This document shows, piece by piece, positions 57,020 to 64,000 of a stretch of 64,000 nucleotides of DNA. The DNA comes from Rhizobium ruizarguesonis (GTDB taxonomy: Bacteria > Pseudomonadota > Alphaproteobacteria > Rhizobiales > Rhizobiaceae). Numbering within the stretch: position 1 is the stretch's first letter; each line of letters starts with the position of its first letter. The position numbers and the translations under genes were made by a program. The stretch covers positions 1-64,000 of the forward strand of contig NZ_PQIG01000013.1 of the NCBI RefSeq assembly GCF_012349115.1. The letters are read 5' to 3'. Under the pieces are notes generated by a model. That model searched no databases. It saw nothing but the letters and a program-made list of their open reading frames with translations, and had not been told where the DNA came from.

Positions 57020-57583
57020 ATGAATTCATACGTCAATACGGCCGTGGGGGCGCTGCTCGGAACGATTTTCGTTCTGATGTCTGTCTCCATCGCGTCCGAA
57101 GGGATCTTCCATTCCGAAGCACCGGAAAAGGAAGGTTTCGCGATCGTTGCCGAAGAGGCGCCCGCCGCTGGTGGCGAGGCTGCGCCTGCCGTTGCCGTTC
57201 CGATCGCGCAATTGCTCGCTTCTGCAGATGCCAAGGCCGGTGAAACGGTCTTCAAGAAGTGTCAGGCCTGTCATGACGGCACCAAAGGGGGACCGAACAA
57301 GGTCGGTCCCAACCTCTTTGGTGTCGTAGATCGCCCGATCGCCTCGCATGAAGGCTTCGCCTATTCCGCTGCCATGAAGGATTTCTCCAAGGGCAGCAGC
57401 GAGAAGTGGACTTTCGAATATCTCAACAAGTTCCTGATGGCGCCGAAGAAGGACGTTCCGGGCACTGCCATGGGCTTCGCCGGTCTGGCGAAGGATCAGG
57501 ATCGCGCCAACGTCATCCTCTACCTGCACACGCTTGCCGATTCGCCTGTGCCGCTGCCGGATCCGAACACCGCGACGCAGTGA
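57020..57583 (+). CDS. cycM: Membrane-anchored cytochrome c (CycM type)
   Basis: A 187-residue class I cytochrome c with an uncleaved N-terminal anchor ([20 protein letters not shown]) and an Ala/Pro linker. The haem site is [10 protein letters not shown] (Cys81, Cys84, His85), followed by [18 protein letters not shown] and a Met ligand in GTAMGFAGL. In rhizobia CycM carries electrons from the bc1 complex to aa3 oxidase. The name rests on this anchor-linker-haem layout. It ends before a terminator. Confidence 0.9.
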   Translation: MNSYVNTAVGALLGTIFVLMSVSIASEGIFHSEAPEKEGFAIVAEEAPAAGGEAAPAVAVPIAQLLASADAKAGETVFKKCQACHDGTKGGPNKVGPNLFGVVDRPIASHEGFAYSAAMKDFSKGSSEKWTFEYLNKFLMAPKKDVPGTAMGFAGLAKDQDRANVILYLHTLADSPVPLPDPNTATQ

Positions 57584-57608
57584 CGCGGCAGACAATCGCA
57601 TGACATCG

Positions 57609-57635
57609 AAGCCCGGCCTGCAAGCCGGGCTTTTC
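57609..57635 (+). terminator. Rho-independent terminator of cycM
   Basis: AAGCCCGGC (57609-57617) pairs with GCCGGGCTT (57624-57632), then TTTT. It may also act on the converging AEC gene. Confidence 0.85.
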
Positions 57636-57652
57636 GTTGTGCGGATATCAGC

Positions 57653-58600
57653 TCAAGCACCGAGGAAATAGGCCCAGAGCGAGACCGTGATGGCGCCGAG
57701 CGCCGTCGTCACCGTGATCGTCGAGGCGGCGAGGCTGTGACCGACGCCGAAGCGATTGGCGATCAGCCAGGCATTGACGCCTGTCGGAACGGAGGAAGTC
57801 AGCACGATCGCTGCCGTCCACTCGGGGCTGAGACCGAGGAGATGGCTCGCTGCCCAGACGCAGCCGGGCAGCAGCAGCAGCTTCAAGGTCGAAGTGACGC
57901 TGGCAATACCGAGATTGCCGGAGATGCCGTATCTCTCCAGCGCCATGCCGAGCGATATCAGCGCCGCCGGACCGGCAATGCCTGCGATCTGCCCGACGAC
58001 CGTTGCCACCGTCGTCGGCATGGCGAGACCGGAAAGGTGCATCGCCATGCCGGCCGCAAGCCCGATCACCAGCGGGTTGCGCACGAGATTGACAGCGATC
58101 TGGCGAAGCACGAGCACCATGCTGCGATCGCTTTTGCCGGCGATCTTGCGCTCGGCATGCTCCATCAGGACCGTGCCGGCGACCATCATCACGGGCAGAT
58201 GCACGGCAAGTAGGATCGACAGCGCCACCAGCCCCTCGTCGCCGACGGTCCGCTCGACGAGCGGCAGACCGATGAAGATATTGTTGGCGAAGGCCGAGGA
58301 AACGCCGGCCAGCACGCCGATTCGTTCGTCGCGGCCGAAGAGGCGTGTGGCGGCGATATGGCCCGCAGTCCAGGTGATGGCAACGCCGGAAAAATAGACG
58401 ATCCAGAGGCGAAAAGGCGAGGCGCCATGAAAATCCGCCTCGGCAATGGTGCGGAAAAGCAGAAGCGGCACGGCGATCTTGAAGACGAATTCGCTGAGCG
58501 CTTCGCCGACATTCGACGCCATCAACCCGCTGCGGACGATCACCCAGCCGATGAGAATCAGGATGAAGATGGGAAGGACGTCGAGAATGATGGCTGACAT
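57653..58600 (-). CDS. AEC family transporter (auxin efflux carrier-like)
   Basis: A 315-residue membrane protein with about ten hydrophobic helices in two inverted halves. The first half includes FANNIFIGLPLVERTVGDEG, the second has SLGMALERYGISGNLGIA and SSVPTGVNAWLIANRFGVGH. The name recalls plant PIN-like proteins, but bacterial members export or import malonate, malate or other anions; the substrate is unknown. The ATG at 58600 (MSAIILDVLPIFILI) is a family-like start. Confidence 0.88.
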   Translation of the reverse strand: MSAIILDVLPIFILILIGWVIVRSGLMASNVGEALSEFVFKIAVPLLLFRTIAEADFHGASPFRLWIVYFSGVAITWTAGHIAATRLFGRDERIGVLAGVSSAFANNIFIGLPLVERTVGDEGLVALSILLAVHLPVMMVAGTVLMEHAERKIAGKSDRSMVLVLRQIAVNLVRNPLVIGLAAGMAMHLSGLAMPTTVATVVGQIAGIAGPAALISLGMALERYGISGNLGIASVTSTLKLLLLPGCVWAASHLLGLSPEWTAAIVLTSSVPTGVNAWLIANRFGVGHSLAASTITVTTALGAITVSLWAYFLGA

Positions 58601-58636
58601 AGGGGAGGCTGCTCTGCGCGGGGGAGTATTCGACGT

Positions 58637-58740
58637 CTACAGCGCCGCGCGTCTTTTCAGACGCGCAAAGGACGCTGTAGCACTTTGAATTGCTGCATAA
58701 TTTTATCCTTAAATCGATTCCGATTTAAGGAATTATGCAG
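58637..58740. repeat. Palindromic intergenic repeat, family A, copy 3
   Basis: CTACAGCGCCGCGCGTCTTT...GACGCTGTAG followed by GCTGCATAATTTTATCC...GGAATTATGCAG. It is the near-exact inverted copy of 4372-4477. Both palindromes are closed, with arms of about 10-14 bases. Confidence 0.8.
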
Positions 58741-59120
58741 TAGCAGCAAACGGCTTGGATTGAAAAGGCAATCGCCGTCCAATCAGGCGCATCGGCAAAA
58801 CAAAAAAAAGCGGGCACAGCCCGCTTTTTCCGCTCCGGTCTTGCCGGAAACCCGGATCACGAAGCTGCCAGTTCATCCGTGGTCAGCATCGCGCCGGTAA
58901 GATCGAAGGGATCATCCCTCGTGCGCCCGGCTGCAACTGAAAGCTGCTCATGCCGGTCTTCTTGCGAAGATTTCTAGATTTTGAAAATGACAGGGACATG
59001 ACGAATAGGCGGCACTTTTGCGAAGAAATAGATGCGCCATCCACCATTTATCCTTCCAAACCGCGGAAATTTCGCTAAGACCAAACCCCGGCTATCACAA
59101 ACTCCGGGACCCCCCATTTC
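58741..59120. other. Gene-free region before the adenosine kinase
   Basis: This stretch holds a terminator at 58805-58829. A short minus-strand frame (58859-58969) reads GRTRDDPFDLTGAMLTTDEL and has no usable start codon. It may be a gene remnant. The kinase promoter should lie in the last 100 bases. Nothing else is supported. Confidence 0.5.
58805..58829. terminator. Bidirectional terminator-like hairpin
   Basis: AAAAAGCGGGC (58805-58815) pairs with GCCCGCTTTTT (58819-58829) around an ACA loop, with A- and T-runs on either side. On the minus strand it would terminate the short remnant at 58859; on the plus strand no gene precedes it. Confidence 0.8.
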
Positions 59121-60113
59121 ATGACAAGATTCGATGTTCTGACAGTCGGCAACGCAATCGTGGACATCATTGCCCGTTGCGACGACCAGTTCCTCATTGA
59201 CAACCAGATCACCAAGGCGGCGATGAACCTCATCGATGCCGAACGCGCCGAACTCTTGTATTCGCGCATGGGACCGGCGCTCGAAGCCTCCGGCGGCAGC
59301 GCCGGCAATACGGCGGCGGGCGTGGCTAATCTCGGCGGCAACGCTGCCTATTTCGGCAATGTTGCCCAAGATCAGCTCGGTGATATCTTCGCGCACGACA
59401 TCCGCGCCCAGGGCGTCCACTACCAGACCCGGCCCAAGGGCACCTTCCCGCCGACGGCACGTTCGATGATCTTCGTCACCGAGGATGGCGAGCGCTCGAT
59501 GAACACCTATCTCGGCGCTTGCGTCGAGCTCGGCCCGGAAGACGTCGAGACCGACGTCGTGGCTGACGCCAAGGTCACTTATTTCGAAGGTTATCTCTGG
59601 GATCCGCCGCGCGCCAAGGAAGCCATCCTCGATTGTGCCCGCATCGCCCATGAAAACGGCCGCGAAGTGTCGATGACGCTGTCCGACAGCTTCTGCGTCG
59701 ACCGCTATCGCGGCGAATTCCTCGATCTGATGCGCTCCGGCAAGGTCGATATCGTCTTCGCCAATCGCCAGGAAGCGCTGTCGCTCTACGAGACCGACGA
59801 TTTCGAGGAGGCGTTGAACAGGATCGCCGCCGATTGCAAGATCGCCGCCGTGACGATGAGCGAGAATGGTGCCGTCATCCTGACGGGCCGTGAGCGTTTT
59901 TACGTCGATGCGATCCGGATCAAGGAAGTTGTGGATACGACGGGTGCCGGCGATCTCTTCGCCTCCGGCTTCCTCTACGGCTACACGCAGGGGCGGTCTC
60001 TCGAGGATTGCGGCAAGCTTGGCTGCCTGGCCGCCGGCATCGTCATCCAGCAGATCGGCCCGCGCCCAATGACCTCGCTTTCCGAGGCCGCCAAACGGGC
60101 AGGGCTTATTTGA
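59121..60113 (+). CDS. Adenosine kinase (PfkB family)
   Basis: A 330-residue ribokinase-fold enzyme. DVLTVGNAIVDIIARCDDQF starts the fold; SGGSAGNTAAGVANLGGNAA is the PfkB-1 glycine-rich motif, and VVDTTGAGDLFASGFLYGYT is PfkB-2 with the catalytic Asp. The length and the ALEASGGSAGNT pattern match alphaproteobacterial adenosine kinases, which phosphorylate adenosine to AMP. Another nucleoside or sugar kinase cannot be excluded. It overlaps the end of the converging SH3 gene by 8 bases. Confidence 0.9.
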   Translation: MTRFDVLTVGNAIVDIIARCDDQFLIDNQITKAAMNLIDAERAELLYSRMGPALEASGGSAGNTAAGVANLGGNAAYFGNVAQDQLGDIFAHDIRAQGVHYQTRPKGTFPPTARSMIFVTEDGERSMNTYLGACVELGPEDVETDVVADAKVTYFEGYLWDPPRAKEAILDCARIAHENGREVSMTLSDSFCVDRYRGEFLDLMRSGKVDIVFANRQEALSLYETDDFEEALNRIAADCKIAAVTMSENGAVILTGRERFYVDAIRIKEVVDTTGAGDLFASGFLYGYTQGRSLEDCGKLGCLAAGIVIQQIGPRPMTSLSEAAKRAGLI

Positions 60114-60645
60114 AGGCTTCGCCGGGATAGGCGCCCCAGATCTCCGACTGCGCCACCCAGCCCGAGGCGCCGTCGGTTTCGGCGCGGCACCAGTCGCCGT
60201 TGCATTCGCCAATGGTGATCATCACGCCGGGTTCCAGCTTGGCAACGATCGAGGCGGAGGGCTGCGCCTCGCGGCGCAGATTGACATAGACGCCTTTGCC
60301 CTTGGTCTTCATCCACGGGGCGGCAATCGCCGCGCGCTGGCCTGATAGCAGCGACTGGTTGACCCAACCTTCGGTGCCGTCGGCATCGCGGATACGGCGC
60401 CAGTTGTCGTATTCCTGGATGATCTCCACCGGCAGGCCGGATTTCAGGTACATCCACGAAACGGCGTAATCCGTTCCCGGACCGATGCGCAGATTGACGC
60501 GCTTGGATTTCAGCGTGACGAAACGCGGCAATGGCAGTCCGCTCGGCCCCTTGGCTGCCTGCGCATGGGCGAATTCGACGCTTCCCACGGATGCAGCCAG
60601 AGCGATGGCAAGGGCGAGGCAGGACTTCAGGACTTTGCTGCGCAT
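60106..60645 (-). CDS. Exported bacterial SH3 domain protein
   Basis: A 179-residue protein with signal peptide (VLKSCLALAIALAASVGSVE, cleavage near AHA-Q) and two bacterial SH3 (SH3_3) modules: RVNLRIGPGTDYAVSWMYLK with NWRRIRDADGTEGWVNQSLL, then GVYVNLRREAQPSASIVAKL with WCRAETDGASGWVAQSEIWG. Such proteins bind cell-wall or other partners in the periplasm. The ATG at 60645 is chosen so that the signal peptide begins at its N-terminus; a 21-residue extension is open. Confidence 0.87.
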   Translation of the reverse strand: MRSKVLKSCLALAIALAASVGSVEFAHAQAAKGPSGLPLPRFVTLKSKRVNLRIGPGTDYAVSWMYLKSGLPVEIIQEYDNWRRIRDADGTEGWVNQSLLSGQRAAIAAPWMKTKGKGVYVNLRREAQPSASIVAKLEPGVMITIGECNGDWCRAETDGASGWVAQSEIWGAYPGEAFK

Positions 60646-60830
60646 GGAAGTTTCCGTTTGCTCGAATACGCGGCAGGCTTGGCCTGCTCGCGGTCCGGGC
60701 TCTGACATTCCCCCGGCTGCACCGCGAGTTTTGTTTGTCTTCGCGTGCGGGTCTGGTAGAAAATGCCCGGAATGGGAAAATTATCACCCCTCTTGGTTAA
60801 AGACCTCTGAACAAGGCACCACAGGCAGCC

Positions 60831-61832
60831 ATGACAGCGAAGAAAAAACCGAAGGTCTACATCACCCGCAAGCTGCCGGATGCCGTCGAAACCCGCATGC
60901 GCGAACTCTTCGACGCAGAGCTGAACATCGACGACGCGCCGCGTTCCGTTCCTGAGCTTATCGCCGCGGTCAAGACCGCCGACGTGCTGGTGCCGACCGT
61001 CACCGATCGTATCGACGCGGCGCTGATCGAGCAGGCGGGACCGCAGATGAAGCTGATTGCGAGCTTCTCCAACGGCACCGATCACATCGACGTCGAGGCG
61101 GCTGCGCGCAAGGGCATTACCGTCACCAACACGCCGAACGTCCTGACTGAGGACACCGCCGATATGACCATGGCGCTGATTCTCTCAGTTCCGAGAAGGC
61201 TCGGCGAAGGTGCGCGCGTGCTGACCGACAAGCCGGGTGAATGGGCAGGCTGGTCTCCCACCTGGATGCTCGGCCGGCGCATTCACGGCAAGCGCATCGG
61301 CATCGTCGGCATGGGCCGCATCGGCACGGCGGTCGCCCGCCGCGCCAAGGCTTTCGGCCTGTCGATCCACTATCACAATCGCAAGCGCGTCAATCCGGCC
61401 GTTGAGGACGAACTGGAGGCGACCTATTGGGAAAGCCTCGACCAGATGCTCGCCCGCGTTGACATCGTTTCGATCAATTGTCCGTCGACGCCGGCGACCT
61501 TCCACCTGATCTCGGCCCGCCGTCTGGCGCTGCTGCAGCCGACAGCCTATCTCGTCAACACCGCACGCGGCGACGTGGTCGACGAAGCTGCGCTGATCAA
61601 GTGCCTGAGGGAGGGACGGATTGCCGGTGCCGGCCTCGACGTCTTCGAAAACGAGCCCGCCGTCAACCCGAAGCTGGTCAAGCTCGCCAATGAGGGCAAG
61701 GTCGTGCTGCTGCCGCATATGAGCTCGGCGACGATCGAAGGCCGCATCGACATGGGCGACAAGGTCATCATCAACATCCGCACCTTCATCGACGGTCACA
61801 GGCCGCCGAATCGCGTGCTGCCGGGCCGTTGA
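60831..61832 (+). CDS. D-2-hydroxyacid dehydrogenase (glyoxylate/hydroxypyruvate reductase type)
   Basis: A 333-residue NAD(P)-dependent dehydrogenase. The cofactor motif is GKRIGIVGMGRIGTAVARRA; the catalytic Arg is in VNTARGDVVDEAAL, Glu in GAGLDVFENEP, and His in LLPHMSSATIEGR. It resembles GyaR-like glycerate dehydrogenases acting on glyoxylate or hydroxypyruvate; the exact substrate is inferred. It is divergent from the SH3 gene and converges with a decayed GNAT gene. Confidence 0.88.
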   Translation: MTAKKKPKVYITRKLPDAVETRMRELFDAELNIDDAPRSVPELIAAVKTADVLVPTVTDRIDAALIEQAGPQMKLIASFSNGTDHIDVEAAARKGITVTNTPNVLTEDTADMTMALILSVPRRLGEGARVLTDKPGEWAGWSPTWMLGRRIHGKRIGIVGMGRIGTAVARRAKAFGLSIHYHNRKRVNPAVEDELEATYWESLDQMLARVDIVSINCPSTPATFHLISARRLALLQPTAYLVNTARGDVVDEAALIKCLREGRIAGAGLDVFENEPAVNPKLVKLANEGKVVLLPHMSSATIEGRIDMGDKVIINIRTFIDGHRPPNRVLPGR

Positions 61833-61845
61833 AGAACGCTGTAAA

Positions 61846-62333
61846 TCAGGCGACGCAGATCGGAGGCGCAAGGACCTTGCGCATCTCGACGAATGTCGTC
61901 CTGGCAAAGCCGGGATGCGCCTTTTCGGCGGTTCTGGAAAATCCCCAGGCGGCAAAGACGGCGTGATTGTCGGTGAGCTCGATCCGCGTTTCCAGCCGCA
62001 AAGCGGGAAGACCGAGCGCTGCGGCCGTTTCCTCGGCAATCGCCAGCAGCCGCTTGCCGAGGCCCTTGCCCTGCGCCTCAGGCAGAACGGCGAGCTTGCC
62101 GACATAGAGACAATCGGTCTCCGGCCGCAGGAAGAGGCAGCCGATCAGCTTTCGCCGTCGATGGCGACATGGCCGATCTCGGCTCTGGACTTTTCGGCCA
62201 GCGACTCCGTCGTCAGCTTGAGCGCCGAAGATTGCGGATCGATCCTGCCGTTCATCGAGGCGAAGGAGGCGAGGATCAGAGCCAGCAGTTCGTCCCAGCG
62301 CGTGAAAGTCTGATCAAGACGAATAATCGTCAT
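61846..62333 (-). pseudogene. Frameshifted GNAT N-acetyltransferase
   Basis: The first 62 codons read MTIIRLDQTFTRWDELLALI...IGHVAIDGES then stop. One base inserted in the A-run at 62150-62152 gives GEKLIGCLFLRPETDCLYVG followed by KLAVLPEAQGKGLGKRLLAI and a normal acetyltransferase end (WGFSRTAEKAHPGFARTTFV, ending PPICVA). The Q-x-x-G-x-G acetyl-CoA loop lies after the shift. One missing A in a homopolymer could be a real mutation or an error in the sequence. It overlaps the moeB stop by ATGA. Confidence 0.8.
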
Positions 62334-63154
62334 CCGGCCTGTCTTTGTGTCGTGTGGCGTCGTTTGTAGCGGATGGTGTCGAAGCGGGCCGAGAGCGCGT
62401 CGTAGAGCAGCAACCGTCCGACCAGCGGTTCGCCGGTGCCGGTGATGAGCTTGATCGCCTCCATCGCCATCATCGTGCCGATGACGCCTGTGAGTGCGCC
62501 GATGATGCCGGCCTCGGCGCAGGCGGGAATCAGCCCCGCCGGCGGCGCTTCCGGAAACAGGTCGCGATATCCAGGGTTGGCCGTTCCATCCTCAGCTGTC
62601 TCATAGGGCTTGAGAACCGTCAGCGAACCATCGAAACGCCCGACGGCGCCGCTGACGAGCGGGATGCGCGCTTCATCAGCCGCATCGGCGGCGGCATAAC
62701 GCGTGTCGAAATTGTCCGATCCGTCGATCAGAAGATCGAAACCCGAGAGCTGACGGCGGGCGGCCTCCGGCGAAAAGCGTTCCTCGAAGCGGATCAGTTG
62801 GACATGCGGATTGAGCCTGGCGATGGCGAAGGCGGCACTCTCGGTCTTCAGCTCGCCGATCGTGCCGGAATCGTGGATCACCTGGCGCTGCAGGTTCGAC
62901 AGCGACACCCGGTCGTCGTCGACGATACCGAGCGTGCCGACGCCGGCAGCGGCCAGATATTGCAGGACCGGTGCACCGAGGCCGCCGGCGCCGATCACCA
63001 GCACGCGGGCGGCTTTCAGTTTCTGCTGGCCGGCGCCGCCGATCTCGGGAAGCAGGATGTGGCGGTGATAGCGCGCGATTTCTTCCGGGCTGAGCGGTTC
63101 CATGGCGCCGATGTTATCATGACGCCCGACGCCGGGAAAAGCCGCCTCCGTCAT
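62330..63154 (-). CDS. moeB: ThiF/MoeB/HesA family adenylyltransferase
   Basis: A 274-residue E1-like enzyme that adenylates the C-terminus of a sulfur-carrier protein (MoaD or ThiS). The N-terminus has LSPEEIARYHRHILLPEIGG. The nucleotide motif GAGGLGAPVLQYLAAAGVGT, the R-Q in LSNLQRQVIHDSGTIG and Asp in LLIDGSDNFDTRYAAADA are intact. The zinc-binding Cys pairs of MoeB are not obvious, and no rhodanese tail is present. The ATG at 63154 overlaps the recF stop by ATGA and begins MTEAAFPG; an ATG at 63103 is also possible. MoeB versus ThiF cannot be settled from sequence alone. Confidence 0.85.
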   Translation of the reverse strand: MTEAAFPGVGRHDNIGAMEPLSPEEIARYHRHILLPEIGGAGQQKLKAARVLVIGAGGLGAPVLQYLAAAGVGTLGIVDDDRVSLSNLQRQVIHDSGTIGELKTESAAFAIARLNPHVQLIRFEERFSPEAARRQLSGFDLLIDGSDNFDTRYAAADAADEARIPLVSGAVGRFDGSLTVLKPYETAEDGTANPGYRDLFPEAPPAGLIPACAEAGIIGALTGVIGTMMAMEAIKLITGTGEPLVGRLLLYDALSARFDTIRYKRRHTTQRQAG

Positions 63155-64000
63155 TCGAACACCCTTCCGTCGGCAACCGTGAAAAACTGCGCCCTGTCGC
63201 CGAGTGCTGAAAACATCGCCCGATCCGTTCCTGTCATGAAGGCCTGGCCGCCGAGCCCGTCGATGAGGTCGAATAGCGCGGCGCGGCGGCCCTCGTCTAG
63301 ATGCGCTGCGATCTCGTCGAGCAGCAGGATCGGCGCATGGCCGGTGAGATTGCCGACGAGCCGCGCATGCGCAAGCACCAGGCCGACAAGCAGCGCTTTC
63401 TGCTCGCCGGTGGAGCAACGCTCCGCCTCCATCGCCTTTTCGCGGTGATGCACGATGAGATCGGCCCGGTGCGGCCCCTCGAGCGTGCGCCCGGCTCCGG
63501 CATCGCGGTAGCGGCTCTCTGCCAGCATCGCCGCGTAGTCATCTTCGAGGTCCACCGAGGGGCGCGAGAACTGACCGTCCATGAATCCCGAGAGCTGCAG
63601 CGATGCCGAAGGGAAGGGCGAGCTCTCCCGTGTTTCCTCGATCAGCCGAGTCAGCAGGCCGAGCATCTCCTGCCGGGCGAGCGCCATGGCGATGCCGAGG
63701 CTTGCCATCTGCTCCTCGATGCCGGCAAGCCAGGAGGGATCGAAGCGGCCTTCGTCCAGCAATTTGTTGCGGCTGCGCATGGCGCGCTCGAAATCGCTGG
63801 CGCGGCGGCCATGGGCGGGATCGAGCGACAGCACCAGCCGGTCGAGAAAGCGGCGCCGGTCGGAGGAGGCACCGGTAAACAGGCCGTCCATCGCCGGTGT
63901 CAGCCAGAGAAGGCGCAGATGGTCGGTCAGTTCGTCGGCAGTCTTTGCCGTTGTGCCATTGATGCGCAGCCTGCGGGCGGTGGTCTCCTCGCTGGTTTCG
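63151..64000 (-). CDS. recF: DNA replication and repair protein RecF (N-terminus beyond window)
   Basis: The C-terminal 282 residues of RecF, an SMC-like ATPase of the RecFOR pathway that helps RecA at gaps. Visible are LWLTPAMDGLFTGASSDRRR and FLDRLVLSLDPAHGR, the signature CSTGEQKALLVGLVLAHARL, and the Walker B ILLLDEIAAHLDEGRRAALF. The Walker A part lies upstream of position 64000, so the gene is cut only by the window edge. It begins the overlapping chain recF-moeB-GNAT. Confidence 0.95.
   Translation of the reverse strand, partial: ETSEETTARRLRINGTTAKTADELTDHLRLLWLTPAMDGLFTGASSDRRRFLDRLVLSLDPAHGRRASDFERAMRSRNKLLDEGRFDPSWLAGIEEQMASLGIAMALARQEMLGLLTRLIEETRESSPFPSASLQLSGFMDGQFSRPSVDLEDDYAAMLAESRYRDAGAGRTLEGPHRADLIVHHREKAMEAERCSTGEQKALLVGLVLAHARLVGNLTGHAPILLLDEIAAHLDEGRRAALFDLIDGLGGQAFMTGTDRAMFSALGDRAQFFTVADGRVFE

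Noticed and set aside
58974..60212. Long minus-strand frame opposite the adenosine kinase
   Set aside because: Antisense shadow of a clear PfkB kinase; no recognisable domain.
61185..62105. 306-residue minus-strand frame over the 2-hydroxyacid dehydrogenase
   Set aside because: Arg/Ala/Pro-rich shadow; the plus-strand dehydrogenase and the shifted GNAT gene explain the region.

Overview
The window looks like chromosomal DNA of a Rhizobium of the etli/leguminosarum/phaseoli group. It is GC-rich, carries a class II AroA nearly identical in its N-terminal third to the Agrobacterium CP4 type, encodes a rhizobial Irr beside fabA-fabB-fabI, and is dotted with the palindromic intergenic repeats typical of rhizobia. 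The species assignment is inference from recognised protein sequences, not from a database search.

Layout. 1-11.7 kb is core: slyX, gabT-gabD with a divergent MerR/XRE/cupin regulator, a short RNase D, a large uncharacterised Ala/Glu-rich protein, rpsA, cmk, aroA and a FYDLN acidic protein. At 11.87 kb lies tRNA-Ala(GGC). Its last 13 bases recur at 25.1 kb, and the 13.2 kb between them behaves like a decayed tRNA-linked genomic island. It holds a Beta-family/sce7726-family convergent pair, a frameshifted DUF5681-like remnant, a group of stress or low-oxygen genes with three FNR/FixK-type boxes (kinase, broken cysQ, alcohol dehydrogenase, DUF3775, SPW, MgtC/DUF4010, DUF1488), a fused junction of DUF2798 and integrase remnants, and a two-gene Sll1717-type P-loop ATPase/membrane module whose Walker A motif is split by an IS3-family (IS407-like) element.

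25.2-33.3 kb returns to core: a frameshifted GIY-YIG gene, DUF1275, YdcF and TRIC membrane proteins, irr, the fabA-fabB-fabI operon for unsaturated fatty acid synthesis, and an RsmC-like methyltransferase. 33.4-44.7 kb is the leftward transcription/translation operon rimP-nusA-ylxR-infB-rbfA-truB-rpsO-pnp, interrupted by a secreted alpha/beta hydrolase gene. 44.8-64 kb holds an MFS exporter, GNAT, MltB, recR, MOSC, ybaB-dnaX, the SRP RNA, HIT-nudC, a WYL-type regulator with a duplicated operator controlling neighbouring genes, pheA-kdsB, a membrane cytochrome c, an AEC transporter, adenosine kinase, an SH3 protein, a 2-hydroxyacid dehydrogenase, and recF-moeB-GNAT (GNAT frameshifted, recF cut by the window edge).

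The most interesting parts are the island (its IS-inactivated ATPase module, its convergent Beta/sce7726 pair and its oxygen-regulated cargo), the 23-bp WYL operator pair, the inverted-repeat array between gabT and its regulator, and a repeat element that supplies the start codon of a lytic transglycosylase.
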